Shown piece after piece: positions 29,908 through 37,534 of a DNA stretch of 64,000 nt; position 1 is the stretch's first letter, and each line of letters starts with the position of its first letter. The stretch is from NCBI GenBank assembly GCA_013112535.1, contig JABFGI010000002.1:62001-126000 (forward strand), written 5' to 3'. The position numbers were made by a program, and so were the translations under genes. The notes under the pieces were generated by a model that ran no database searches, was not told the origin of the DNA, and was given only the letters and a program-made list of their open reading frames with translations. This DNA comes from Pseudomonadota bacterium (GTDB taxonomy: Bacteria; Pseudomonadota; Gammaproteobacteria; Eutrophobiales; Eutrophobiaceae).

Positions 29908-30564
29908 CTACACCTTTTCAACACGATTTTTCAAAATATTTTTTACATAGGCCCACGCCTTTCTTCCATTTGTTTGTTCACACAACCATTGTAAATCATC
30001 GGGTTGATCGATATCGCGTTGCACACCTGCAGCATTGACTATATTGACAGAAATACCTCTATCCTTTGCTGCTTGTTGATGCTTTTTAAAACTGTCCGAA
30101 CCAAATAACAAAGGTATAGCAAGCGGTGGTGTAAAAACCAGTGCGTTTGTTCCTCCATCTTTTTCAGCTACACATAAGGTAACACCTTCTTTATGTGTGT
30201 TATCCAGTAATTCAAGATCATGATGTGAGAGTTGCGGAAGATCTGTGGGAATTATGGCAATTTTATCAATACCATTTTTGGATAAAGCAGTAATGGCATC
30301 CATAGCATCCTTTGAATACCCACTGTCCTTGTCTGTTAATAAAAATTCTGCATGATGTTTTTTAGCCAACAGTGATAAAGATTCATCACAGCTTATCATC
30401 GTAACGCCCTGAACATGCATTGATGAACAAAGAGTTTGCAGTGTATCCATTACCAACAGATAACTAAATCGGCAACGTTGTTCGTCAGACAAAACATCCC
30501 TCAACCTGATTTTACTATTCTGTAAATGTTTAACCGGTAATATTATCCACATTTTATTTGTCAT
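29908..30564 (-). CDS. cofC: F420 biosynthesis guanylyltransferase (CofC/FbiD family)
   Basis: CofC activates a three-carbon phosphoacid (2-phospholactate, phosphoenolpyruvate or 3-phosphoglycerate, depending on lineage) with GTP, making the donor for CofD. The 218-residue protein has the nucleotidyltransferase pattern ILPVKHLQNSKIRL at the N-terminus, AIIPTDLPQL in the middle, GGTNALVF and FGSDSFKKHQQAA. Aspartates in the PTDLPQLS and QRDIDQPDDL segments fit the metal-binding role. It overlaps the end of cofD by one base, so the pair is translationally coupled. Which phosphoacid it uses cannot be read with confidence here. Confidence 0.92.
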   Translation of the reverse strand: MTNKMWIILPVKHLQNSKIRLRDVLSDEQRCRFSYLLVMDTLQTLCSSMHVQGVTMISCDESLSLLAKKHHAEFLLTDKDSGYSKDAMDAITALSKNGIDKIAIIPTDLPQLSHHDLELLDNTHKEGVTLCVAEKDGGTNALVFTPPLAIPLLFGSDSFKKHQQAAKDRGISVNIVNAAGVQRDIDQPDDLQWLCEQTNGRKAWAYVKNILKNRVEKV

Positions 30565-31526
30565 TATCTTTTACAAAGCATTTTTGAAAATTCGACTACA
30601 TCCTTCGCAAGGTCAATACGATGCTGCAAGGATTGCATCACAATATTACTTGTATGCACCTTGATACCTCTGGATTCAATTTTTTCTACATAGACTGAAT
30701 CCTTATTGTCTATAACAATACCATCTGCTATATCTGCATAAAGCTCAACAACACCATTTACATCGCAATCAATATTCAGTTCTTTCATCATTTTGGCCGT
30801 TGGGCCTTTCAGTGCCTCACCTTCTACTATAGGCGAAACAATGATCACTGGTTTCATAATCTTTTTTAATTTATTTTTTACTGCAGGTATTGAAAGTATC
30901 GGTTGAACACTTAAAAAAGGATTTGATGGACAAATGATAATGGCCTGTAACGCTGGATCATTGAGATATTGATCAAACGAAGGGGCCATCTTTGCATTAT
31001 CAATCCCCTTATACTCAATCCCTGTTACTTCAGGTAAACATTGATATTTAACAAAATATTCCTGAAAAGGAAGTGTTCCCATTGATGTGTTGACAAAAGT
31101 TTTTATCGGATCATCCGACATAGGGACTATCTGTGTTTTAATATTAAAACGTTTGCATAATTCGTTGGTGACTTCACTGAGCGTCAAACCCTGCGACAAT
31201 GCTTGCGTCCGAAATAAATGTAATGCCAAATCCTTGTCGCCAAGACGAAACCATGTGTCCATTTCCAGTTCTTCACATGCTTGCATAAAATTCCAGCTTT
31301 CATCCTGACGTCCCCATCCCAGTTTCTTGTTATTCAAGCCGGACAATGTATAAACCAGAGTATCGATATCCGGTGAAACAGAAAGTCCCAGGTGCTGAAA
31401 ATCATCCCCTGTATTTGCTACAAGCAACAACTGTTCTGTATCGAGCACATGGCTCAGACCCAGTGCCAATTTTGCCCCGCCTACACCGCCGGACAAGGCT
31501 ATATATTTTTCAGTGTTGCATATCAT
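30564..31526 (-). CDS. cofD: F420 biosynthesis phospholactate/phosphoenolpyruvate transferase (CofD/FbiA family)
   Basis: CofD transfers the activated phosphoacid from the CofC product to the deazaflavin Fo, giving F420-0 or its dehydro form. The 320-residue protein starts with the family hallmark ALSGGVGGAKLALGL, followed by ANTGDDFQHLGLSVSPDIDT. WFRLGDKDLALHLFRTQAL and IIICPSNPFLSVQPIL are also diagnostic. It is the first gene of a minus-strand operon with cofC. Its start lies 94 bp from the divergent cofE, so the two likely share a regulatory region. Family assignment is very secure. Confidence 0.95.
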   Translation of the reverse strand: MICNTEKYIALSGGVGGAKLALGLSHVLDTEQLLLVANTGDDFQHLGLSVSPDIDTLVYTLSGLNNKKLGWGRQDESWNFMQACEELEMDTWFRLGDKDLALHLFRTQALSQGLTLSEVTNELCKRFNIKTQIVPMSDDPIKTFVNTSMGTLPFQEYFVKYQCLPEVTGIEYKGIDNAKMAPSFDQYLNDPALQAIIICPSNPFLSVQPILSIPAVKNKLKKIMKPVIIVSPIVEGEALKGPTAKMMKELNIDCDVNGVVELYADIADGIVIDNKDSVYVEKIESRGIKVHTSNIVMQSLQHRIDLAKDVVEFSKMLCKR

Positions 31527-31620
31527 AATAGTGATTAATAAATTTATTTTAAATCGTTAGTAGTGATTATTAATGTGATAGCATTTATTGATAATTTAAT
31601 CCTATAAAATAATAAACCTT

Positions 31621-32385
31621 ATGACATCACAATCATTATCACTACATGCTATACCTGACATTCCATTAATCAAACCGAATGACAATCTGGAAAAAATTAT
31701 TTTGTCTGCATTGTTTGCATCAGGGATTAAGCTTGAAAATAATGACATCATCGCTATCGCTCAAAAAATAATATCCAAAGCAGAAGGTCGTCTCGTTGAT
31801 CTGGCCACAGTTAAACCATCAGAGAAAGCAATCAAACTCGCACAAGAAATTAATAAAGATCCCCGGCAAATTGAACTGGTTCTTTCTGAAGCAAAAGAAA
31901 TTATCGCTGTTAAACCCGGTGTCATCATCGTTGAGCATCATTCCGGTGTAATTTTAGCCAATGCTGGCATCGACCATTCAAATGTGGAGGGTTCAAAAGA
32001 AATCGTTTGCTTGTTACCAAAAGATGCAAACCAGTCTGCTAAACGATTAAAGAAAGAAATCGAAGCTCTTTGCAAAAAACAAATTGGTATTATTATTACC
32101 GACAGCATTGGTCGACCCTGGCGTAAGGGCACAACAGGTGTTGCCATAGGTTCTGCAGGAGTAGAAACCATACGAGACTTACGCGGCGATAAGGATATGT
32201 TCGGACGTGAATTAATGGTTAGTGAAACAGCAAATGCAGACAGCCTTGCCAGTGCAGCCTGTTTGCTAATGGGCGAAGGTGACGATGCTACACCGGTTGT
32301 TTTGATTCGCGGAGTTACAACAGTCATGTCAGATCAAGACACCCGTCAGTTATTACGTCCAAAAGATGAAGATATGTTTCGTTAA
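31621..32385 (+). CDS. cofE: Coenzyme F420:L-glutamate ligase (CofE)
   Basis: CofE adds L-glutamate residues to F420-0 using GTP. The 254-residue length matches the archaeal-type single-domain enzyme rather than the mycobacterial FbiB, which has an extra C-terminal nitroreductase-like domain. Family motifs seen are IIAIAQKIISKAEGR (about residues 42-56), ANAGIDHSNVEG, IITDSIGRPWRKGTTGVAIG and ELMVSETANADSLASAACL. It is divergent from cofD and convergent with the F420:NADP oxidoreductase gene 19 bp away. The F420 tail length in this organism cannot be predicted. Confidence 0.95.
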   Translation: MTSQSLSLHAIPDIPLIKPNDNLEKIILSALFASGIKLENNDIIAIAQKIISKAEGRLVDLATVKPSEKAIKLAQEINKDPRQIELVLSEAKEIIAVKPGVIIVEHHSGVILANAGIDHSNVEGSKEIVCLLPKDANQSAKRLKKEIEALCKKQIGIIITDSIGRPWRKGTTGVAIGSAGVETIRDLRGDKDMFGRELMVSETANADSLASAACLLMGEGDDATPVVLIRGVTTVMSDQDTRQLLRPKDEDMFR

Positions 32386-32404
32386 GCACTTGGTGATATT
32401 TATT

Positions 32405-33064
32405 TTATAGTCCCGTAATCTTTATCCCGGCATGGCCCGTCTTATAAGTCTTGTTCATGTGAATCAGGATACTGGTAAAAACTTCCGCTGCTATCGCATT
32501 GGCTAGCGCTCCGGCATTCAATGCATTACAACCAATTTCATCGGATAATTGCATTACTTCTTTTTTTGCTTCCAAATCATCTGAAGTTACCAGAACATCG
32601 CAATCAATATCTGTGTCTTTATTCAATAAATTTGCAGCGACATTATGAAAAGCGGCAACCACTCTGGCCTTATCTCCAACCAATACTTGAGTTTGAACTG
32701 CTACACATCCAGTCTCAGGTAATTGCACAACATTCACTTTCGGTGGTTTCAATGGCACCGTTGTATCTATAAGAATTTGGCCAGATAAGTATGGTTTTAT
32801 TGTTTCAATTGTTGCATCGTGTGCAGCAAAAGGCACCGTCATTACGATAATATCCGCCGCTTTTGCAGCTGCAGCATTTTCTTTACCATGTGCTGAACCA
32901 TTGCATGTTCGACGGTTTATTTCAGCGGCGGCTTGTTGTGCCTTTTCTTCTGTCCTCGAACCGATAATCACTTCATGCTCAACTCTGGCCCAACGCCAGG
33001 CCAGGGCAAGGCCTAGATTTCCAGTTCCACCTAGGACGGCAATTTTCTTTCTGCTCTCATTCAT
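32405..33064 (-). CDS. npdG: NADPH-dependent F420 reductase (F420:NADP+ oxidoreductase)
   Basis: This 219-residue protein exchanges hydride between NADP(H) and coenzyme F420. It shows the N-terminal Rossmann motif IAVLGGTGNLGLALAWRWA, the GSRTEEKA segment where Ser and Arg would recognise the 2'-phosphate of NADP, VMTVPFAAH, and the C-terminal region GALANAIAAEVFTSILIHMN typical of Fno/NpdG. It is the one dedicated F420 redox enzyme visible in the window and indicates that the cofactor is actively recycled. It is transcribed towards cofE. No F420-dependent LLM or FDOR oxidoreductase is seen nearby. Confidence 0.93.
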   Translation of the reverse strand: MNESRKKIAVLGGTGNLGLALAWRWARVEHEVIIGSRTEEKAQQAAAEINRRTCNGSAHGKENAAAAKAADIIVMTVPFAAHDATIETIKPYLSGQILIDTTVPLKPPKVNVVQLPETGCVAVQTQVLVGDKARVVAAFHNVAANLLNKDTDIDCDVLVTSDDLEAKKEVMQLSDEIGCNALNAGALANAIAAEVFTSILIHMNKTYKTGHAGIKITGL

Positions 33065-33239
33065 ATGCTTTAACCGTTAACGAGTTTATAATCACTGAAA
33101 ATATAATATTAATAATACTAATACGGTCAAGAAAGCAAGGCTTGCCTTCTAACACAAATTAATTGTCTGTGAGTGCATCGTTAAAGACCCTGGAATTAAA
33201 CAATGATAAACAACTCATATCAGGAGTTCATTATAATTA

Positions 33240-34496
33240 ATGAGTCATTCTCGACCCGTCATCTTCTACGGTTGGTATAACGTTCTAACGTCTTTTTTAG
33301 GTATGGCTCTTTGCTACGCCATGTTTACCGTGTTTGCTTTTGGTACCTTTGTCAAACCACTTGAAACTGAGTTTGGCTGGCAACGCGGGGAACTCTCATT
33401 TGCCTTAACCATGACAAATATTGCTGTTGTCATCACCTCACCTCTACTGGGATTTGTTATCGATAGAATAGGGGTACGTCGAGTATTGATACCTTCAATT
33501 ATATTAATGGGGCTAACCGTTTTATCAATGACGTTATTAAGTGGGAATATCTGGCATTTCTATGTTATGTATTTTCTTATTCCTTTTCTTGGCGCAGGTA
33601 CACTTCCTCAAAGTTTTTCACGCGTCATTATTGGCTGGTTCACTCGTCGCCGAGGACTTGCTTTAGGTATTGCCTTATCCGGATTCGGAGTCGGTGCGGC
33701 GCTCATTCCGAGCTTTGCCCAGATAATGATAGATAACTATGGCTGGCGTACTGCATATGCTGGCTTTGCTATTGCCATATTCTGCATTTCATTACCTGTG
33801 ACTTTATTACTATTAAAGGAAACACCAGAAGAATTAAATCTTCAGCCAGATGGTGAGAACAATATTCAAACTATAAGCACAATCACAAATGATTATAGCG
33901 CTGGATTATCAAGTCATGATGCAGCAAAAACGAAAACTTACTGGTTAATCCTGATGTCCTTTTTTCTGGTTGGAATTGGTATCACCAGTATTCTGGCACA
34001 TCTTGTTCCGATGTTAATCGACCGCGGTGTTGCTCCTACAACAGCTGCATTTTGTATGACTTCTTTGGGTATCGGTTTAATCTTCGGTCGCATTCTTGCC
34101 GGTTACCTTATGGATCAATATTTTGCTCCTTATATCGCCGCTATTTTTTTACTCGGTCTTTTTATTGGCATTATTATCCTGGCATTAGGTACCAGTGGAG
34201 TATTAGTCTTTCTAGCAGCTGTCTTCGTTGGACTGGCAACAGGATCTGAAATCAGTGAAATTGCTTATATTTGTAGTCGCTATTTTGGACAAAAAGCGTT
34301 TGGTCAAATCTACGGCACGATGTTCGCTGCGTTTCAGCTTGGCTCGGCGTTTGGTGCGCCATTAATGGGTGTATATTACGATAGAGTAGGTAACTATATC
34401 GGTGCACTTTGGTTGGTTGCTGGACTTGTTTTTTTTGGTATCACATTAATGCTACTACTGGGTCCCTATCCTGATAGCAGGAATGTATCAACATAG
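33240..34496 (+). CDS. MFS transporter (monocarboxylate/oxalate-formate type)
   Basis: This 418-residue protein has 12 predicted membrane helices of the major facilitator superfamily. The short loop DRIGVRRVLI between helices 2 and 3 is the classical MFS motif, and the opening FYGWYNVLTSFLGMALCYAM is typical of OxlT/monocarboxylate-like bacterial carriers. The central cytoplasmic loop (about residues 200-228) is polar. It overlaps the downstream LysE-type gene, which suggests co-expression. The likely cargo is an organic anion; its identity cannot be told from sequence. It lies 175 bp from the divergent npdG. Confidence 0.88.
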   Translation: MSHSRPVIFYGWYNVLTSFLGMALCYAMFTVFAFGTFVKPLETEFGWQRGELSFALTMTNIAVVITSPLLGFVIDRIGVRRVLIPSIILMGLTVLSMTLLSGNIWHFYVMYFLIPFLGAGTLPQSFSRVIIGWFTRRRGLALGIALSGFGVGAALIPSFAQIMIDNYGWRTAYAGFAIAIFCISLPVTLLLLKETPEELNLQPDGENNIQTISTITNDYSAGLSSHDAAKTKTYWLILMSFFLVGIGITSILAHLVPMLIDRGVAPTTAAFCMTSLGIGLIFGRILAGYLMDQYFAPYIAAIFLLGLFIGIIILALGTSGVLVFLAAVFVGLATGSEISEIAYICSRYFGQKAFGQIYGTMFAAFQLGSAFGAPLMGVYYDRVGNYIGALWLVAGLVFFGITLMLLLGPYPDSRNVST

Positions 34497-35124
34497 AATA
34501 CTTCAGAAAATGATCAGCATTATATTTATCGGTTCTTTACTCGGTCTATCGGCAGGCATTGCCCCCGGTCCACTATTAATGCTCGTTATTTCAGAAACAC
34601 TTCAACATGATATTAAAGCCGGCATTAAAGTTGCGTTGGTTCCATTGCTCACTGACCTGCCCATTATTATGCTGGCATTATTTCTATCAACAACCCTAAC
34701 AGAACTCAATTATATACTGGGTAGCATTTCTATTGTTGGCGGGTGTTTTATATTGTATCTGGCATACAACAACCTGTGTATAGAGGCCGTTGAACTTGAT
34801 GAACAGGAAATTAAAAATCCAGGATCATTAATAAAAGGAATGCTGGCTAATGTATTAAGTCCACATCCCTATCTCTTTTGGCTAACTGTCGGCGCACCTA
34901 TTGTTAGTAAAACAATGAATAATAATTTCTTTATCGCATTACTTTTTATTTTAAGTTTTTATTTTTGCCTTATCGGTTCAAAGATCACATTGGCTATTTT
35001 GGCGGGAAAATCAAAATCTTTTTTAGCGGGTGCGCCATACATTTATACGATGAAGTTTCTTGGGATAATTTTATGTTTTTTTGCCATCATGCTGTTCTAT
35101 GATGGTCTGGTACTGCTATCATAA
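34483..35124 (+). CDS. LysE family transporter
   Basis: The 213-residue membrane protein has about six hydrophobic segments and the LysE/RhtB signature region GLSAGIAPGPLLMLVISETL near the N-terminus, followed by LLTDLPIIMLALFL. LysE-type proteins export amino acids or related small molecules. The first ATG overlaps the MFS gene by 14 bp; an in-frame ATG at 34510 (MISIIFIG) would begin directly at the first helix and may be the true start. Neither has a strong ribosome binding site. It may prevent build-up of an amino compound produced by local catabolism. Confidence 0.82.
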   Translation: MYQHRILQKMISIIFIGSLLGLSAGIAPGPLLMLVISETLQHDIKAGIKVALVPLLTDLPIIMLALFLSTTLTELNYILGSISIVGGCFILYLAYNNLCIEAVELDEQEIKNPGSLIKGMLANVLSPHPYLFWLTVGAPIVSKTMNNNFFIALLFILSFYFCLIGSKITLAILAGKSKSFLAGAPYIYTMKFLGIILCFFAIMLFYDGLVLLS

Positions 35125-35217
35125 AATAACGCTATACAATTAGTTGCGGCTGTATATATTTAGTATAATAGGAACACGATAAACGCGGCGAAAACTGTAA
35201 ATAAGAGGTGAGTGCCG

Positions 35218-35976
35218 ATGGTAAAATATAACCAGCCTTCCAGACAGAATTCACTAACGTTAATGATATCCCAGATCCATCGCAGCCAGACTCTGGATGA
35301 ACTGAGGAAAACCTATCTCGGCAGAATGCCGGAATTCGTTGATGCCGATGCTTTCGGTATGTACCTGTTTAATGAGCAGCAAGAAACGGAATCAATTTTT
35401 TCATATCAGGCAAACCAGCATTTTCTTGCCGAATATGAACAATTACGAAAAGACGATCCCTTATTTCTGGAATTATTGAAACACAAACAATTCACCCATT
35501 CACTTGATGTCTTCGATAATGACAACTGGTTTAAGCAGCCATTGTATAGCTTCCTCTCCCGTTGGGGTCTGAAGTATACGATAGAGGCACCCTTGATTTG
35601 CAATGGCAAGATCATGGGAACATTAAATATCGCCAGAGCTGACAAATCCTATTTTGCGGATGAGAACCTGATAGCAGCTCGCTTTCTTTGCAATGAAATC
35701 AACTTCGCCTATCAACGATTGATAGAAAGGCAGGATATGGTCAATGAGATTCGACAATTAAGTCATCTCAGACCTGTTCTGGATGAATTACCTGCTCGGG
35801 CAAAGGAAGTACTGGAACTTGCCGTCAGTGGTTATAGCAACCGCTGTATCGCTGAACGACTTAAGATCAGTGAAAATACCGTTCGCCACCATATTAAATG
35901 TCTGTATAAAAAACTCGACGTACATAACCGTGTACAACTGGTGAAATACGCCTGCAAATCGCAAGCAAAACATTAG
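35218..35976 (+). CDS. LuxR-type transcriptional regulator (first)
   Basis: This regulator of about 253 residues has an N-terminal sensory region (about 15-160), GAF or autoinducer-binding-like in pattern, and a C-terminal GerE/LuxR helix-turn-helix (about 185-245) with VLELAVSGYSNRCIAERL and ISENTVRHHIKCLYKKL. I prefer the ATG at 35218 because AGAGGT lies seven bases before it; a GTG two codons upstream is the alternative. No LuxI-type synthase is visible, so it would be a LuxR solo or respond to a metabolite. It is convergent with the C-N hydrolase gene. A 22-bp palindrome about 1.2 kb away is a plausible target. Confidence 0.88.
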   Translation: MVKYNQPSRQNSLTLMISQIHRSQTLDELRKTYLGRMPEFVDADAFGMYLFNEQQETESIFSYQANQHFLAEYEQLRKDDPLFLELLKHKQFTHSLDVFDNDNWFKQPLYSFLSRWGLKYTIEAPLICNGKIMGTLNIARADKSYFADENLIAARFLCNEINFAYQRLIERQDMVNEIRQLSHLRPVLDELPARAKEVLELAVSGYSNRCIAERLKISENTVRHHIKCLYKKLDVHNRVQLVKYACKSQAKH

Positions 35977-35984
35977 TTCACCCG

Positions 35985-37073
35985 CTAGTCTTCCATATAG
36001 GCTGGTTTTTTCCAGATATCGCGTTTGAACATTTCTTCTCTGGCCTTTGCCAACACCTCATCATTCTCTGCATGTTTTAATGGTGGCTGTTTCATACAAC
36101 GGTTCATTTCATACATCGGTTTGTCATAAATACACTGATATTGTTCGGTGCGCAGGTCTTTCAACCAGTTGCCCCAGGCGGAACGGGCGCGATATTGGCG
36201 CAAGGCCTCGATATCAATAATCCCGCCGGCATAGGATGCCGCACCACCGGCCTGATGGTTGGAGATCACACGTCCCTGATAATCAACGATCATTGAGTTA
36301 CCGCCAAAAGCATCAATGGGAAAGGGCGAATCTTCCATCGGTAGATAGGCTCCTGGATTCGGGGCCACGATAAACATGGTATTGTCCAGCGCTCTGGCGC
36401 GATTCTGTATTTCCCATAAACCATTGGCGACATAGGGTTCCGGGTAACTGGGACGATAGACGATCTCGGCACCGTTCATTGCCAAACCACGTGCGGTTTC
36501 CGGATAACTGCCTTCCATACATATCAAGCAACCTATACGTCCAATCGGTGTTTCGGTAACCGGAAAAAATGCGTCCAGTCCATTGCCATAAAGTTCGGTC
36601 CATCGCTCCCAAACATCATGCGGTACTGTGGAGTGCTCTCGTGCGAACACCTGCATTTTGTAATGTTTATGAATGATCTCACCAGTAGGATCAATAACAA
36701 AGGCACAGTTAAAAAAGCGCTCCGGGAATTCTTCGTGTATAACCTTGGCCTGCGCAATGATGTAGGTATCCAGTTCTTTTGCCAATTCACCAAGGAAATC
36801 GGTCTCCTTACCTGGCAAACTTATCGCCGTTCTTTTTACATAATCGGTATGATCCCAATCGAAGATCTCATCGGTAAAACCCTGCAGGGCACCTTCCGGA
36901 ATTGTAATTAACTTTACCGGCATATCGATCGAGGTTAGCCAGACTGCAGCACGAGCCAATTCCGCAATATGATCCAGATTTCTCTGTATATCTGCTCGTT
37001 CGTGCGCACCCCGCATGACCGGCTGCAACGCCAGAGTCATATATTGTTCTATGTAGTTGGCTTGTTTTGACAT
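35985..37073 (-). CDS. Carbon-nitrogen hydrolase, nitrilase superfamily (first paralogue)
   Basis: This 362-residue enzyme belongs to the nitrilase superfamily and looks closest to the aliphatic amidase branch. The catalytic triad is visible as Glu60 (ITIPEGAL), Lys139 (HKHYKMQV) and Cys185 (LICMEGSYPE). It probably hydrolyses an amide, nitrile or carbamoyl compound in the cytoplasm and releases ammonia. It shares a distinctive C-terminal block (IDIEALRQYRA and NWLKDLRTE) with the second paralogue at 51597-52799, which implies a common unusual subfamily. Its promoter region contains a perfect 22-bp palindrome. It is divergent from the flavoprotein operon. Confidence 0.9.
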   Translation of the reverse strand: MSKQANYIEQYMTLALQPVMRGAHERADIQRNLDHIAELARAAVWLTSIDMPVKLITIPEGALQGFTDEIFDWDHTDYVKRTAISLPGKETDFLGELAKELDTYIIAQAKVIHEEFPERFFNCAFVIDPTGEIIHKHYKMQVFAREHSTVPHDVWERWTELYGNGLDAFFPVTETPIGRIGCLICMEGSYPETARGLAMNGAEIVYRPSYPEPYVANGLWEIQNRARALDNTMFIVAPNPGAYLPMEDSPFPIDAFGGNSMIVDYQGRVISNHQAGGAASYAGGIIDIEALRQYRARSAWGNWLKDLRTEQYQCIYDKPMYEMNRCMKQPPLKHAENDEVLAKAREEMFKRDIWKKPAYMED

Positions 37074-37136
37074 ATCGCATACTCCTGATGTGACTTACGT
37101 ATTGTTAGCAAAATTAAATGTTGCATCCGATCATCT

Positions 37137-37158
37137 CAACTACCCGATCGGGTAGTTG
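37137..37158. promoter_or_regulatory. Perfect 22-bp palindrome (putative LuxR-type operator)
   Basis: The sequence CAACTACCCGA followed by its exact reverse complement TCGGGTAGTTG forms a 22-bp palindrome without spacer. It lies 64 bp upstream of the C-N hydrolase start (minus strand) and 93 bp upstream of the small plus-strand gene at 37251, so it is ideally placed to control both directions. Length and symmetry resemble lux-box-type or TetR-type operators. The nearest regulator gene is the LuxR-type protein at 35218-35976. No second copy was found in the window. Confidence 0.7.
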
Positions 37159-37250
37159 TTGTAACGCAAGCACAACCATTATATTTCTGAAGACTTAATC
37201 AACATTAATAAATACTGATTATTTTCGATACCGAAATAAAAGGAAAACCA

Positions 37251-37478
37251 ATGAGATTATTTACGCCCGATGGCAATGAGTTGATGCATGTTAAACAGAT
37301 CAACAAGGAAGATGATGTATTAAAAATTCAGGGGAAGATCATGGGTAATATGCCAGTCGTGGCCATACTTAATCAGCAGCAATTTGCAGAAGTCCTCAGC
37401 TTGTTAAACTGGGAGATAATCAAATTTGTGATAACAGCAAGCCTTAAAAAACTATTCGGCAAATTAGATAGTGCGTAA
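37251..37478 (+). CDS. Small uncharacterised protein (75 aa)
   Basis: A 75-residue protein that I do not recognise. It has a good AAAGGA ribosome binding site seven bases before the ATG. The sequence starts MRLFTPDGNELM and continues with alternating hydrophobic and charged residues; it carries a Lys-rich end (SLKKLFGKL). There is no signal peptide and no clear membrane segment, although residues 49-65 are fairly hydrophobic. It is the first gene of the plus-strand operon, followed after 56 bp by the flavoprotein gene. Its place behind the palindromic operator suggests a specific role, perhaps as a small partner protein. Confidence 0.7.
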   Translation: MRLFTPDGNELMHVKQINKEDDVLKIQGKIMGNMPVVAILNQQQFAEVLSLLNWEIIKFVITASLKKLFGKLDSA

Positions 37479-37534
37479 CTGAATACTTAATCCTATTTTC
37501 ATAACCAGCCAATACTAATAGAGTTTAAAATATT

